DNA of 64,000 nucleotides. Source: Pseudomonas fluorescens (lineage in GTDB: Bacteria; Pseudomonadota; Gammaproteobacteria; Pseudomonadales; Pseudomonadaceae). The notes under the pieces are model-generated. The model searched no databases. It saw only the letters and a program-made list of their open reading frames with translations, and was not told the DNA's origin. The first letter of the stretch is position 1; every line of letters begins with the position of its first letter. The stretch lies in contig NZ_CABVIY010000005.1 in assembly GCF_902498195.1 (NCBI RefSeq), positions 248,001 through 312,000 on the forward strand, written 5' to 3'. Shown piece after piece: positions 42,153 through 49,945 of this stretch. A program made the position numbers and the translations under genes.

Positions 42153-42635
42153 ATGTGGCGATTCCTGTTTTTGGGTTTTGCTTTGCTGCTGGGTGCCTGC
42201 GCCAGCAAAGCCCCATTGCCCGAGCAAACGCCGAGCTTGTCGTTGCCCCTGCAATTGCACATCCAGCGATTGCAAGCCGATCAACGCCAGGACTGGGTGT
42301 TGGTGATCCAGCGCGAAGGCCCGGCCATTCGCTGGTCGATGATGGACCTGCTGGGCATTCCCCAGGCACGCCAGAAACTGCTGGCCGGTCAATGGCAGGC
42401 TGACGGGTTGCTCCCGCCCAATCCGGAAGCCCGGGAACTGTTTGCCGCGCTGCTGTTTGCCCTGACGCCCAAGGATGAGCTTTCCGGCAATTATCCGCTC
42501 GCCTGGCAACATGGCGCGCAGCGCGCCTTGCCGGAGCGCTGGGACGTCCGCTATTCACAACCGATGAGCTTCGAATTGAACCTGCCCAAAGGCCCGAAAT
42601 ATCAAGTCACTCCGCTGAGCGGGGAGGCCCCATGA
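42153..42635 (+). CDS. DUF3261-like lipoprotein (ApeN type)
   Basis: A 160-residue predicted outer-membrane lipoprotein. A short signal peptide (MWRFLFLGFALLLGACASK) ends in the lipobox L-G-A-C with the lipidated Cys at residue 16. The rest is a small beta-rich domain of the kind found next to MMPL exporters in aryl-polyene clusters; a LolB-like role receiving the pigment at the outer membrane is plausible. The ATG at 42153 is used because the longer frame (from 42015) is REP sequence. It overlaps the ketosynthase gene by 4 nt. Confidence 0.82.
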   Translation: MWRFLFLGFALLLGACASKAPLPEQTPSLSLPLQLHIQRLQADQRQDWVLVIQREGPAIRWSMMDLLGIPQARQKLLAGQWQADGLLPPNPEARELFAALLFALTPKDELSGNYPLAWQHGAQRALPERWDVRYSQPMSFELNLPKGPKYQVTPLSGEAP

Positions 42636-43828
42636 CCGCCTATCTGAACGCCCTCGGGGTGATCTGCGCCCTGGGTCGCGGCAAGGATGAAGTCGCGCGC
42701 AACCTGTTTGCCGGCGATTGCTCCGGCCTGCGCAGCGAAGCCGGCTGGGTGCCGGAGCGGTCGTTGCCGGTGGGCGCCGTGCATGGCGCACTGGCGGCGA
42801 TTCCAGCCGAACTGTCGCGGCAGAACACCCGCAACAATCAGTTGCTGATGGACGCCGCCCTGCAAATCCGCCCGGACATCGACCGAGCGATCCTGACTCA
42901 CGGCCGCGACCGCATCGGCATCGTGCTGGGCACCAGCACTTCGGGCATCGACGAAGCCAGCCAGGGCCTGGCGCACTACATCCGCGAACAACAGTTCCCG
43001 GCCGAATATGATTACCAGCAGCAGGAACTGGGCGCGCCGGCGAATTTTCTCGCCGACTGGCTGCAACTGAGCGGGCCGGCGTATGTGATCTCCACCGCCT
43101 GCACTTCCAGCGCCCGAGCCCTGATGAGTGCCCAGCGCCTGCTGGACCTGGGCCTGTGCGACGTGGTGCTGTGCGGCGGGGTCGACAGCCTGTGCAAACT
43201 GACCCTCAACGGCTTCTCGGCGCTCGAAGCGGTTTCCACTCAGCGCTGCAATCCGTTCTCGGTGAACCGCAACGGCATCAACATCGGCGAAGCCGCCGTG
43301 CTGTTCCTGATGAGCAAGCAGGCCGGCGACGGCCAGCCGATTGCCCTGCTCGGCAGCGGCGCCAGCTCCGATGCGCACCACATTTCCGCACCGGAACCGA
43401 CGGGACGTGGTGCTTTGCAAGCGATGCGCAAGGCCCTGGCCCGTGCGAACCTGCAACCCGGGCAGATCGATTACCTGAACCTGCACGGCACCGCCACCCA
43501 ACACAACGACGCCATGGAAAGCCAGGCGGTGGCCGCGCTGTTCCCCGCCGGCGTGCCCTGCTCCTCGACCAAGCCCATGACCGGTCACACCCTCGGCGCG
43601 GCCGGCGCGCTGGAAGCGGCGTTCTGCTGGTTGAGCCTGAGCGCAGGCAACCGCGAGCACGCCCTTGCCCCCCACGTCTGGGACGGCCAGGCGGACCCCG
43701 ACCTGCCCGCCCTGAATTGGGTGACCCCGGCCGATCGCCTGGCGTCCACGGGTACCCGCTACCTGATGAGCAACTCCTTTGCCTTCGGTGGCAATAACGT
43801 CAGCCTGATTATCGGAGACGCCCCATGA
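42632..43828 (+). CDS. Beta-ketoacyl-ACP synthase (ApeO type)
   Basis: A 398-residue FabF-like condensing enzyme with a complete triad: Cys157 in STACTSSARAL, His in LNLHGTATQHND, and His in KPMTGHTLGAAG. It should elongate the aryl polyene by malonyl-ACP condensation, probably with the truncated ApeC-type partner encoded at the start of the operon. The gene order here (ketosynthase, dehydratase, ketoreductase, ketosynthase) equals apeO-P-Q-R. Confidence 0.93.
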   Translation: MTAYLNALGVICALGRGKDEVARNLFAGDCSGLRSEAGWVPERSLPVGAVHGALAAIPAELSRQNTRNNQLLMDAALQIRPDIDRAILTHGRDRIGIVLGTSTSGIDEASQGLAHYIREQQFPAEYDYQQQELGAPANFLADWLQLSGPAYVISTACTSSARALMSAQRLLDLGLCDVVLCGGVDSLCKLTLNGFSALEAVSTQRCNPFSVNRNGINIGEAAVLFLMSKQAGDGQPIALLGSGASSDAHHISAPEPTGRGALQAMRKALARANLQPGQIDYLNLHGTATQHNDAMESQAVAALFPAGVPCSSTKPMTGHTLGAAGALEAAFCWLSLSAGNREHALAPHVWDGQADPDLPALNWVTPADRLASTGTRYLMSNSFAFGGNNVSLIIGDAP

Positions 43829-44286
43829 TTGACTGGCCGCTCGCCGAACTGCTGCCCCACGCTGGCGACATGATCCTCATCGACCGGGTCCTTTCGTTCG
43901 ATGAGGAGCAGATACACACCCGTCTCACGGTCAAGCCCGACGGGCTGTTCAATCGCCCCGATGGCAGCCTGCCGGCCTGGGTCGGCATCGAGCTGATGGC
44001 CCAGAGCGTCGCCGCCTTCGCCGGCTGCCATGCGCGCCAGCGCGGCGATGCGGTGGCGCTGGGCTTCCTGCTGGGCAGCCGCAAGTTCGAATGCAACGTC
44101 GACGGTTTTCCGGCCGGCACCGAGCTGACCATCCATGGCCTTCGCTCCCTGGAGGACGATAACGGCATGGGCGTGTTCGAATGCCACATCCACGCGCCGG
44201 GCATTCACGCCACCGCTCGTCTGAACGTTTACCGCCCGCCTCAGGCGGCTCACTACCTTCATGAACCCCAAGGCACCCCATCATGA
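43825..44286 (+). CDS. 3-hydroxyacyl-ACP dehydratase, hotdog fold (ApeP type)
   Basis: A 153-residue FabZ/FabA-like dehydratase. The likely catalytic pair is His12 (LLPHAGDMILIDRV) and Glu56 (WVGIELMAQSVAAF). It should form the trans double bonds that are kept unreduced in polyenes; no enoyl reductase is encoded in the cluster, as expected for a conjugated product. It may pair with the dehydratase domain fused to the adenylating enzyme. Overlaps of 4 nt on both sides. Confidence 0.9.
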   Translation: MIDWPLAELLPHAGDMILIDRVLSFDEEQIHTRLTVKPDGLFNRPDGSLPAWVGIELMAQSVAAFAGCHARQRGDAVALGFLLGSRKFECNVDGFPAGTELTIHGLRSLEDDNGMGVFECHIHAPGIHATARLNVYRPPQAAHYLHEPQGTPS

Positions 44287-45011
44287 CTGAATCCGTACTG
44301 GTCACCGGCTCCAGCCGTGGCATCGGCCGCGCCATCGCCCTGCGCCTGGCCCAGGCCGGGCATGACATCGTGCTGCATTGCCGCAGCGGGCTGGCGGACG
44401 CTCAAGCCGTTCAGGGTGAAATCGAAGCCTTGGGACGCCAGGCGCGCATCCTGCAGTTCGACGTGTCCGACCGCGCCACGTGCAAAACCATTCTGGAGGC
44501 CGACGTAGAGGCCCACGGCGCCTATTACGGCGTGGTGCTCAACGCCGGCCTGACCCGTGACGGTGCTTTTCCGGCGCTGAGCGAGGATGATTGGGATGTG
44601 GTGATGCGTACCAACCTCGACGGTTTCTACAACGTCTTGCACCCGGTGATGATGCCGATGATCCGTCGTCGCGCCGCCGGGCGAATCGTCTGCATCACCT
44701 CGGTGTCCGGGCTGATCGGCAACCGTGGCCAGGTCAACTACAGCGCCTCCAAGGCCGGGCTGATCGGCGCGGCGAAGGCATTGGCGATCGAACTGGGCAA
44801 GCGCAAGATCACTGTCAACTGTGTCGCGCCCGGCCTGATCGACACCGCGATGCTCGATGAAAACGTGCCGGTGGAAGACCTGATGAAAATGATCCCCGCA
44901 CAGCGCATGGGCACCCCTGAAGAGGTGGCCGGCGCGGTGAATTTCCTGATGTCGGCGGAAGCGTCGTACATCACCCGGCAGGTTCTGGCCGTCAATGGAG
45001 GCCTGTGCTGA
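44283..45011 (+). CDS. 3-oxoacyl-ACP reductase FabG-like (ApeQ type)
   Basis: A 242-residue short-chain dehydrogenase. The NADPH-binding TGSSRGIGRA is at 8-17, NAG at LNAGLTRDG, and the catalytic Ser and Tyr-x3-Lys in SVSGLIGNRGQ and VNYSASKAG. It reduces the beta-keto group after each condensation. It starts with an ATGA overlap and its stop overlaps the next ATG by one base (TGATG). Confidence 0.94.
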   Translation: MTESVLVTGSSRGIGRAIALRLAQAGHDIVLHCRSGLADAQAVQGEIEALGRQARILQFDVSDRATCKTILEADVEAHGAYYGVVLNAGLTRDGAFPALSEDDWDVVMRTNLDGFYNVLHPVMMPMIRRRAAGRIVCITSVSGLIGNRGQVNYSASKAGLIGAAKALAIELGKRKITVNCVAPGLIDTAMLDENVPVEDLMKMIPAQRMGTPEEVAGAVNFLMSAEASYITRQVLAVNGGLC

Positions 45012-46237
45012 TGAAGCGCGTCGTCGTCACCGGCATGGCCGGCATCACCTCACTGGGCAGCGACTGGGAGACCATCGCCGGGCACTTCGCGGCCAACCGC
45101 AGCGGCATCCGCCGGATGGACGAGTGGGACCGCTTCACCGAACTCAACACGCGCCTGGCCGGCCCTGTCGATGACTTCAAGGTACCGGGGCACTGGACCC
45201 GCAAGCAATTGCGCAGCATGGGCCGGGTGTCGCGGCTCGCGGTGGGCGCGGCGGAACAGGCGCTGGCGGATGCCGGGCTGCTGGGCGACGAATCGATCAA
45301 GGACGGGCGCATGGGCGTCGCCTGCGGTTCCTCCACCGGCAGCACCGACGAGATCAAGGCGTTCGGCAACATGCTGCTCAACTCGGTGGCCGAGGGCCTC
45401 AACGCCAACTCCTATGTGCGCATGATGCCGCACACCACGGCGGCCAATATCAGCATCTTCTTCGGCCTCACCGGCCGCCTGATTCCCACTTCCAGTGCCT
45501 GCACCAGCGGCAGTCAGGGCATTGGTTATGCGTACGAGGCGATCAAGTTCGGCCGCCTGCCGCTGATGCTCGCCGGTGGCGCCGAAGAGCTGTGCCCGAC
45601 CGAGGCCATGGTCTTCGATGCGCTCTACGCCACCAGCCTGAAGAACGACACCCCGCATTTGTCGCCACGGCCCTACGACAGCGCTCGCGACGGCCTGGTG
45701 ATCGGTGAAGGGGGCGGCATGCTGGTGCTCGAAGAACTGGAACACGCCCTGGCACGCGGCGCGCACATCCATGCCGAGATCGTGGGTTTTGGCAGCAACG
45801 CCGACGGCCAGCACACCACCCGTCCGGAGCAAGTCACCATGCGCCGGGCGATGGAGCTGGCGCTGGAAGACGCCGGGCTGAAACCGTCGGACATCGGCTA
45901 CGTGAACGGCCACGGCACCGCCACCGAACAGGGCGACATCGCCGAAACCCAGGCCACCAGCAGCCTGTTCGGCGAACACATGCCGATCAGTTCGCAGAAA
46001 AGCTTCCTCGGCCACACCCTCGGTGCCTGCGGGGCGCTGGAGTCGTGGTTCAGCATCGAAATGCTCAACCGCGACCTGTACGTACACACCCTCAACCTCG
46101 ACCATGTCGACCCGAACTGCGGCAAGCTCGACTACCTGCGCGGGGAGTTCCGGCAGATGAGCAATCGGTTTGTGATGAACAATAACTTCGCGTTTGGCGG
46201 GGTGAATACGTCGCTGATTTTCAAGCGCTGGGCGTAA
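45011..46237 (+). CDS. Beta-ketoacyl-ACP synthase (ApeR type), last gene of the operon
   Basis: A 408-residue FabF-like ketosynthase with intact Cys164 (SSACTSGSQ), His in NGHGTATEQGD and His in FLGHTLGACG. In characterised aryl-polyene systems ApeR is a second full ketosynthase, thought to act early in chain building. The ATG at 45011 preceded by GGAGG is preferred over the GTG at 45005. It ends the operon; a REP pair follows within 20 bp. Confidence 0.93.
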   Translation: MKRVVVTGMAGITSLGSDWETIAGHFAANRSGIRRMDEWDRFTELNTRLAGPVDDFKVPGHWTRKQLRSMGRVSRLAVGAAEQALADAGLLGDESIKDGRMGVACGSSTGSTDEIKAFGNMLLNSVAEGLNANSYVRMMPHTTAANISIFFGLTGRLIPTSSACTSGSQGIGYAYEAIKFGRLPLMLAGGAEELCPTEAMVFDALYATSLKNDTPHLSPRPYDSARDGLVIGEGGGMLVLEELEHALARGAHIHAEIVGFGSNADGQHTTRPEQVTMRRAMELALEDAGLKPSDIGYVNGHGTATEQGDIAETQATSSLFGEHMPISSQKSFLGHTLGACGALESWFSIEMLNRDLYVHTLNLDHVDPNCGKLDYLRGEFRQMSNRFVMNNNFAFGGVNTSLIFKRWA

Positions 46238-46252
46238 GCAAGAACATTTCCC

Positions 46253-46352
46253 TGTGGGAGCGAGCCTGCTCGCGAAGGACGTCAACGATAACGCGCAGTG
46301 CCTGAATGGCCACGTTGCTTGAACGTTTTTCGCGAGCAGGCTCGCTCCCACA
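46253..46352. repeat. REPIN, family B
   Basis: Inverted REP arms around a ~50-bp spacer between convergent apeR-type and DUF6124 genes; the likely 3' boundary of the aryl-polyene transcript. Confidence 0.9.
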
Positions 46353-46375
46353 AGGGCTCTTGCCTCCCCGGACGA

Positions 46376-46639
46376 TCAGGGTGGATCAAGGTTATCCAGC
46401 ACTCGATTCACCGCCAACTCCCCCAACATGATCGACTGCTGAATCCCCAACAACGTGCGCCCCTGCGATCCTTTCAGGTCCCTGGCGAAATCACTTGCCA
46501 TGACATTCGCCGACGCCAGCGATACGCAGGCGTATTCCAGCAGCGTGTGGTTGTCGATACCGGGGGCAATGAGGAAGATCGGGCTGGGTTGGCGGGGTGC
46601 GTCCGGATCGGTGTCCGGTGGGTTTGGCGTATGGGTCAT
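46376..46639 (-). CDS. DUF6124 (DUF3077-like) small protein
   Basis: An 87-residue soluble protein of a family that is very common in Pseudomonas and has no known function. Recognisable are APGIDNHTLLEYACVSLASA and the conserved C-terminal stretch LLGIQQSIMLGELAVNRVLD. A proline-rich N-terminus precedes a helical body. The ATG at 46639 follows AGGA. A candidate structured RNA lies 40 bp upstream and would form its 5' leader if transcribed on the minus strand. Confidence 0.82.
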   Translation of the reverse strand: MTHTPNPPDTDPDAPRQPSPIFLIAPGIDNHTLLEYACVSLASANVMASDFARDLKGSQGRTLLGIQQSIMLGELAVNRVLDNLDPP

Positions 46640-46679
46640 GAGTCAGCGTCCTGAGAAAGAAGGGTGGCAGCTGTACGCA

Positions 46680-46833
46680 GGTTAGTAGACCGGTCCACAT
46701 CAATCCGGCGCGCCCGAAGGCGCCCTGCGCACAGCTACCGTCAAGGGCAGGTATAGAGATACCTGCCTATCAGGAGCGCCAATGCGCTAGATATGGAAAG
46801 CGGGCTACTAAACCCGATCACTGACATTCAGTG
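46680..46833. ncRNA. Candidate structured RNA element upstream of the DUF6124 gene
   Basis: A set of nested stems. The long-range closing stem pairs GGTTAGTAG (46680-46688) with CTACTAAACC (46805-46814), with one bulged A. Inside are GGCGC/GCGCC (46707-46711/46720-46724), a perfect 9-bp hairpin GGCAGGTAT/ATACCTGCC (46746-46754/46759-46767) and AGCGC/GCGCT (46775-46779/46784-46788). Outside is CACTGA/TCAGTG (46819-46824/46828-46833). An alternative CGGG/CCCG hairpin (46801-46804/46813-46816) would compete with the closing stem. The strand cannot be settled; a minus-strand leader of the DUF6124 mRNA is the simplest idea. The rest of the gap (46834-47016) holds only a short direct repeat AGAAATGTCT (46937 and 46959). 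Confidence 0.5.
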
Positions 46834-47016
46834 ACGCGAATCAAGTTAGCGACGACCCTCAAAGCGCACAAGCCGGCGGATTCTGGAGTACTTGTAGGTA
46901 ACGCCACAAGGCGCTGTAGCCTGATCGAGGGCTTTCAGAAATGTCTTACAGGCTGGATAGAAATGTCTGGTAGATCGCAGATTGGCAGATGCTTTTTTGG
47001 TGCGTTTGCGGACGTC

Positions 47017-47075
47017 TTCGCGGGCAAGCCCGCTCCCACAGGTCAGCGCATTACCTGTGGGAGCGAGGCTTGTCG
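47017..47075. repeat. Degenerate family B REP pair
   Basis: CGCGGGCAAGCCCGCTCCCACAG and an inverted, diverged partner around a short spacer, just past the lysR 3' end. Confidence 0.75.
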
Positions 47076-47101
47076 GATCACCGCGAATGGCGGCGCAGCC
47101 G

Positions 47102-48004
47102 TCAAGATTTCAGGGGTTCAACCTTGCGCGTGAGCAGTTCGACAAACGCCCGCGCCATGGGCGATTTCTGATCCTTGCGCTGCACCAGCCACACCGCCGA
47201 CACCGCCGCCGGATCCAGCAATGGCCGGTAAACCACACCATCAATACGCATCCGCTGATACGACGCCGGCAACACCGACACGCCCAACCCCGCCGCCACC
47301 AGCCCAATGATGGTCATCGCCTCACCGGCCTCCTGGGCAAAGTGCGGGCTGAAGCCGGCGTCCCGGGCCAGGCTGAGCAGTTGTGCATACAGGCCGCTGC
47401 CGTAGCTGCGCGGGAAAAACACGAAGGGTTCGAGGGCCAGGGCGGACAGGAACAAGCCCTCTTCACTGTCCTTGACCAACGGATGCTTGGAGCTGAGCAC
47501 CGCCACCAAAGGTTCACGCATCAGCTCGACCACACTCAGCGAATCGGGCAATCCCAGCGGCCGCATGATCCCCACCTCGATCGATTCGTCCACCAGCGCA
47601 TCGGCCACCTGCGTACTGCTCATTTCCCGCAGGTTCAGGTGCACCGCTGGAAAACGCTGGCGAAACGAAAAAATCGCCTGGGGGATCGTCGAGTTGAACG
47701 GCGCCGACGAGGTGAAGCCGATTTTCAGTTCGCCCAACTCGCCCAGCTGCGCCCGGCGCGCCACATCCGCCGCTTTGTCGACCTGCGCCAGCACCCGTCG
47801 CGCCTCTTCCAGGAACAGCCGACCGGCCTCGCTCAGCTCGACCCGACGATTGGTACGTTCGAACAGTCGCGCGCCGACCTCCTGTTCCAGCGCCTGGATC
47901 TGCTGGCTCAACGGCGGCTGCGAGATGCCCAGCACCTGTGCGGCGCGGCCAAAATGCAGTTCTTCGGCGACGGCGATGAAGTAGCGCAGATGACGCAATT
48001 CCAT
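47102..48004 (-). CDS. LysR-family transcriptional regulator
   Basis: A 300-residue regulator: an N-terminal winged helix-turn-helix (MELRHLRYFIAVAEELHFGR, AAQVLGISQPPLSQQIQALE), a linker helix, and a two-lobed effector domain (about 90-295). The sequence style is close to the CatM/BenM branch. It is divergent from an MFS transporter gene 119 bp away, which it very likely controls. The intervening DNA has an AT-rich palindrome. The inducer is unknown. Confidence 0.93.
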   Translation of the reverse strand: MELRHLRYFIAVAEELHFGRAAQVLGISQPPLSQQIQALEQEVGARLFERTNRRVELSEAGRLFLEEARRVLAQVDKAADVARRAQLGELGELKIGFTSSAPFNSTIPQAIFSFRQRFPAVHLNLREMSSTQVADALVDESIEVGIMRPLGLPDSLSVVELMREPLVAVLSSKHPLVKDSEEGLFLSALALEPFVFFPRSYGSGLYAQLLSLARDAGFSPHFAQEAGEAMTIIGLVAAGLGVSVLPASYQRMRIDGVVYRPLLDPAAVSAVWLVQRKDQKSPMARAFVELLTRKVEPLKS

Positions 48005-48045
48005 GAAAACCCCATTAGGTCGTTAAAGCTATCAAACAGGTCGAA

Positions 48046-48055
48046 CAATATATTG
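48046..48055. promoter_or_regulatory. Candidate LysR/MFS shared operator
   Basis: CAATATATTG is a perfect 10-bp palindrome in the 119-bp gap between the divergent lysR and MFS genes, about 40 bp from the lysR start. It suits a LysR-type site, but the exact T-N11-A box cannot be assigned. Confidence 0.35.
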
Positions 48056-48123
48056 GATTGAATCATTAGCCAGCTATATGCTTTTTTCATTGCCTGACCG
48101 GCTGCGCTGCTCCGAGGTCCATC

Positions 48124-49386
48124 GTGAAAACTGCTGTCGCTCCACTCACCCATGAAATACCTCCCACCGCCCTGGACGAATCCGTCGTCGAGTTCAAAGA
48201 GATCTACATCGAAAAAGGCACGCCGGCGTTCATGCGCACGGTGCTGGCGCTGTTCTGCGGCGGCTTCGCGACCTTTGCCCTGCTCTACTGCGTGCAGCCG
48301 ATGATGCCGCTGCTGTCCCACGAATATTCCATTAACGCGGCGCAAAGCAGCCTGATCCTCTCGGTGGCCACCGGCATGCTCGCCATCGGCCTGCTGGTCA
48401 CCGGCCCCATTTCTGATCGCGTCGGACGCAAGCGGGTGATGGTCGCGGCGCTGTTCGCCGCCGCGTTGTGCACCATGGCCAGCGCGATGATGCCGAGCTG
48501 GCATGGCGTGTTGATCATGCGCGCGTTGATCGGTTTGTCGTTGAGCGGCCTGGCGGCAGTTGCCATGACCTATCTGAGTGAAGAAATCCACCCGCAGCAC
48601 ATCGGCCTGGCGATGGGCCTGTACATCGGCGGCAACGCCATCGGCGGGATGAGCGGGCGTTTGATTACCGGCGTGTTGATCGACTTCGTCAGCTGGCACA
48701 CGGCGATGCTGGTGATCGGTGGCCTGGCGTTGATCGCGGCGGCGGTGTTCTGGAAAATCCTCCCCGAATCGCGCAACTTCCGCGCCCGTTCGCTGCATCC
48801 GCGCAGTCTGCTCGACGGCTTCACCATGCATTTTCGCGACGCCGGCCTGCCCTTGCTGTTCCTCGAAGCCTTTGTGCTGATGGGCGCGTTCGTCACGCTG
48901 TTCAACTACATCGGCTACCGCCTGCTAGCCGAGCCGTACCACATGGATCAGGTTTTCGTCGGCTTGCTGTCCGTGGTGTACCTGTCGGGCATCTACAGCT
49001 CGGCGAAAATTGGCGCCCTGGCCGACCGACTCGGGCGCCGCAAAGTGCTCTGGAGCACCATCGCGCTGATGATCGCCGGCCTTGTCCTGACCCTGTTCAC
49101 GCCGCTGCCGCTGGTGATCATCGGCATGCTGGTGTTCACGTTTGGCTTCTTCGGTGCCCATTCGGTGGCCAGCAGCTGGATCGGCCGCCGCGCTACCACG
49201 GCCAAAGGCCAGGCGTCGTCGCTGTATCTGTTTTGCTATTACGCCGGTGGCAGCATCGCCGGTACCGCAGGTGGATTTTTCTGGCATCTGGGTGGCTGGA
49301 ACGGCATCGGCTTGTTCATTGGCGGGTTGCTGCTGGTGGCGTTGCTGGTGGGGTTGAAACTGGCCAAGTTGCCGCAATTGCCGTAA
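48124..49386 (+). CDS. MFS transporter, YnfM-like
   Basis: A 420-residue transporter with 12 predicted helices after a ~35-residue cytoplasmic N-terminus. The family loop motif GPISDRVGRKRVMV lies between helices 2 and 3, with a matching ADRLGRRKVLWS in the second half. It resembles E. coli YnfM, a putative drug or arabinose-type efflux protein. Substrate unknown; control by the divergent LysR protein is expected. Followed by a REP pair. Confidence 0.9.
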   Translation: MKTAVAPLTHEIPPTALDESVVEFKEIYIEKGTPAFMRTVLALFCGGFATFALLYCVQPMMPLLSHEYSINAAQSSLILSVATGMLAIGLLVTGPISDRVGRKRVMVAALFAAALCTMASAMMPSWHGVLIMRALIGLSLSGLAAVAMTYLSEEIHPQHIGLAMGLYIGGNAIGGMSGRLITGVLIDFVSWHTAMLVIGGLALIAAAVFWKILPESRNFRARSLHPRSLLDGFTMHFRDAGLPLLFLEAFVLMGAFVTLFNYIGYRLLAEPYHMDQVFVGLLSVVYLSGIYSSAKIGALADRLGRRKVLWSTIALMIAGLVLTLFTPLPLVIIGMLVFTFGFFGAHSVASSWIGRRATTAKGQASSLYLFCYYAGGSIAGTAGGFFWHLGGWNGIGLFIGGLLLVALLVGLKLAKLPQLP

Positions 49387-49397
49387 ATCCGCCCTCC

Positions 49398-49482
49398 TGT
49401 AGGAGCTGCCGAAGGCTGCGATCTTTTGCTTTTGTCTTTAAATGGCAAGATCAAAAGATCGCAGCCTTCGGCAGCTCCTACA
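49398..49482. repeat. REPIN, family A, between MFS and gspM
   Basis: Near-perfect inverted REP arms around a ~25-bp spacer. It separates convergent transcription units and ends 5 bp before the gspM stop. Confidence 0.93.
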
Positions 49483-49486
49483 CAGG

Positions 49487-49945
49487 TTATCTGAGCACCA
49501 TCCGCGCTTGCAGCATGGCGTCACGCTTTTCCAGCGTCAGCGATTGCAGCGTGACGCCGTCGCGCTCCATGCGGTCGAGCCAGGACAACAATGCCTTGGC
49601 GTCGCCGCTGAGGGTCAGGCGCAGCAGCTCGTCGTCGCTGTCCATCTGATGCAATTCCAACCCCGCCGAGGCGGCGCTTTCGCTGATGCGCAGTGATAGC
49701 GGCTGATCAGTGGACTCAGCCGCACCGGGATGGGGTCGCGCCTGTTGCAACTGCGTCGCCAATGCCAGTTGCTGTTGATACTGACGTTCGGCTGTCGCAA
49801 GCCGTTGCTGTGTGGGTTGCCAGATCACGCTGAACGCCGCGATGCCCAGCACACACACACCCAGGCTCGACAACAGTCGCTGCTCGCGGGTGGACATACG
49901 CTGCCAGCGCTGCCTCATCAACGCCGCAACCCCTGTGGACTTCAT
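49487..49945 (-). CDS. gspM: Type II secretion protein GspM
   Basis: A 152-residue bitopic protein, last gene of the secretion operon. A cytoplasmic N-terminus, one membrane helix (about 27-44; LLSSLGVCVLGIAAFSVIW) and a periplasmic coiled coil plus ferredoxin-like domain match GspM, which docks on GspL at the inner-membrane platform. No gspN follows. It overlaps gspL by 4 nt. A short CA repeat near the membrane helix codons is a low-complexity feature only. Confidence 0.85.
   Translation of the reverse strand: MKSTGVAALMRQRWQRMSTREQRLLSSLGVCVLGIAAFSVIWQPTQQRLATAERQYQQQLALATQLQQARPHPGAAESTDQPLSLRISESAASAGLELHQMDSDDELLRLTLSGDAKALLSWLDRMERDGVTLQSLTLEKRDAMLQARMVLR

Noticed and set aside
46937..46968. 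Direct repeat AGAAATGTCT (two copies, 22 nt apart) as an attachment or regulator site
   Set aside because: Only two short copies with no linked recombinase or regulator; could be chance.
49852..49863. CA dinucleotide run in gspM as a phase-variation tract
   Set aside because: Only about five to six repeats; too short to be a convincing slippage site.
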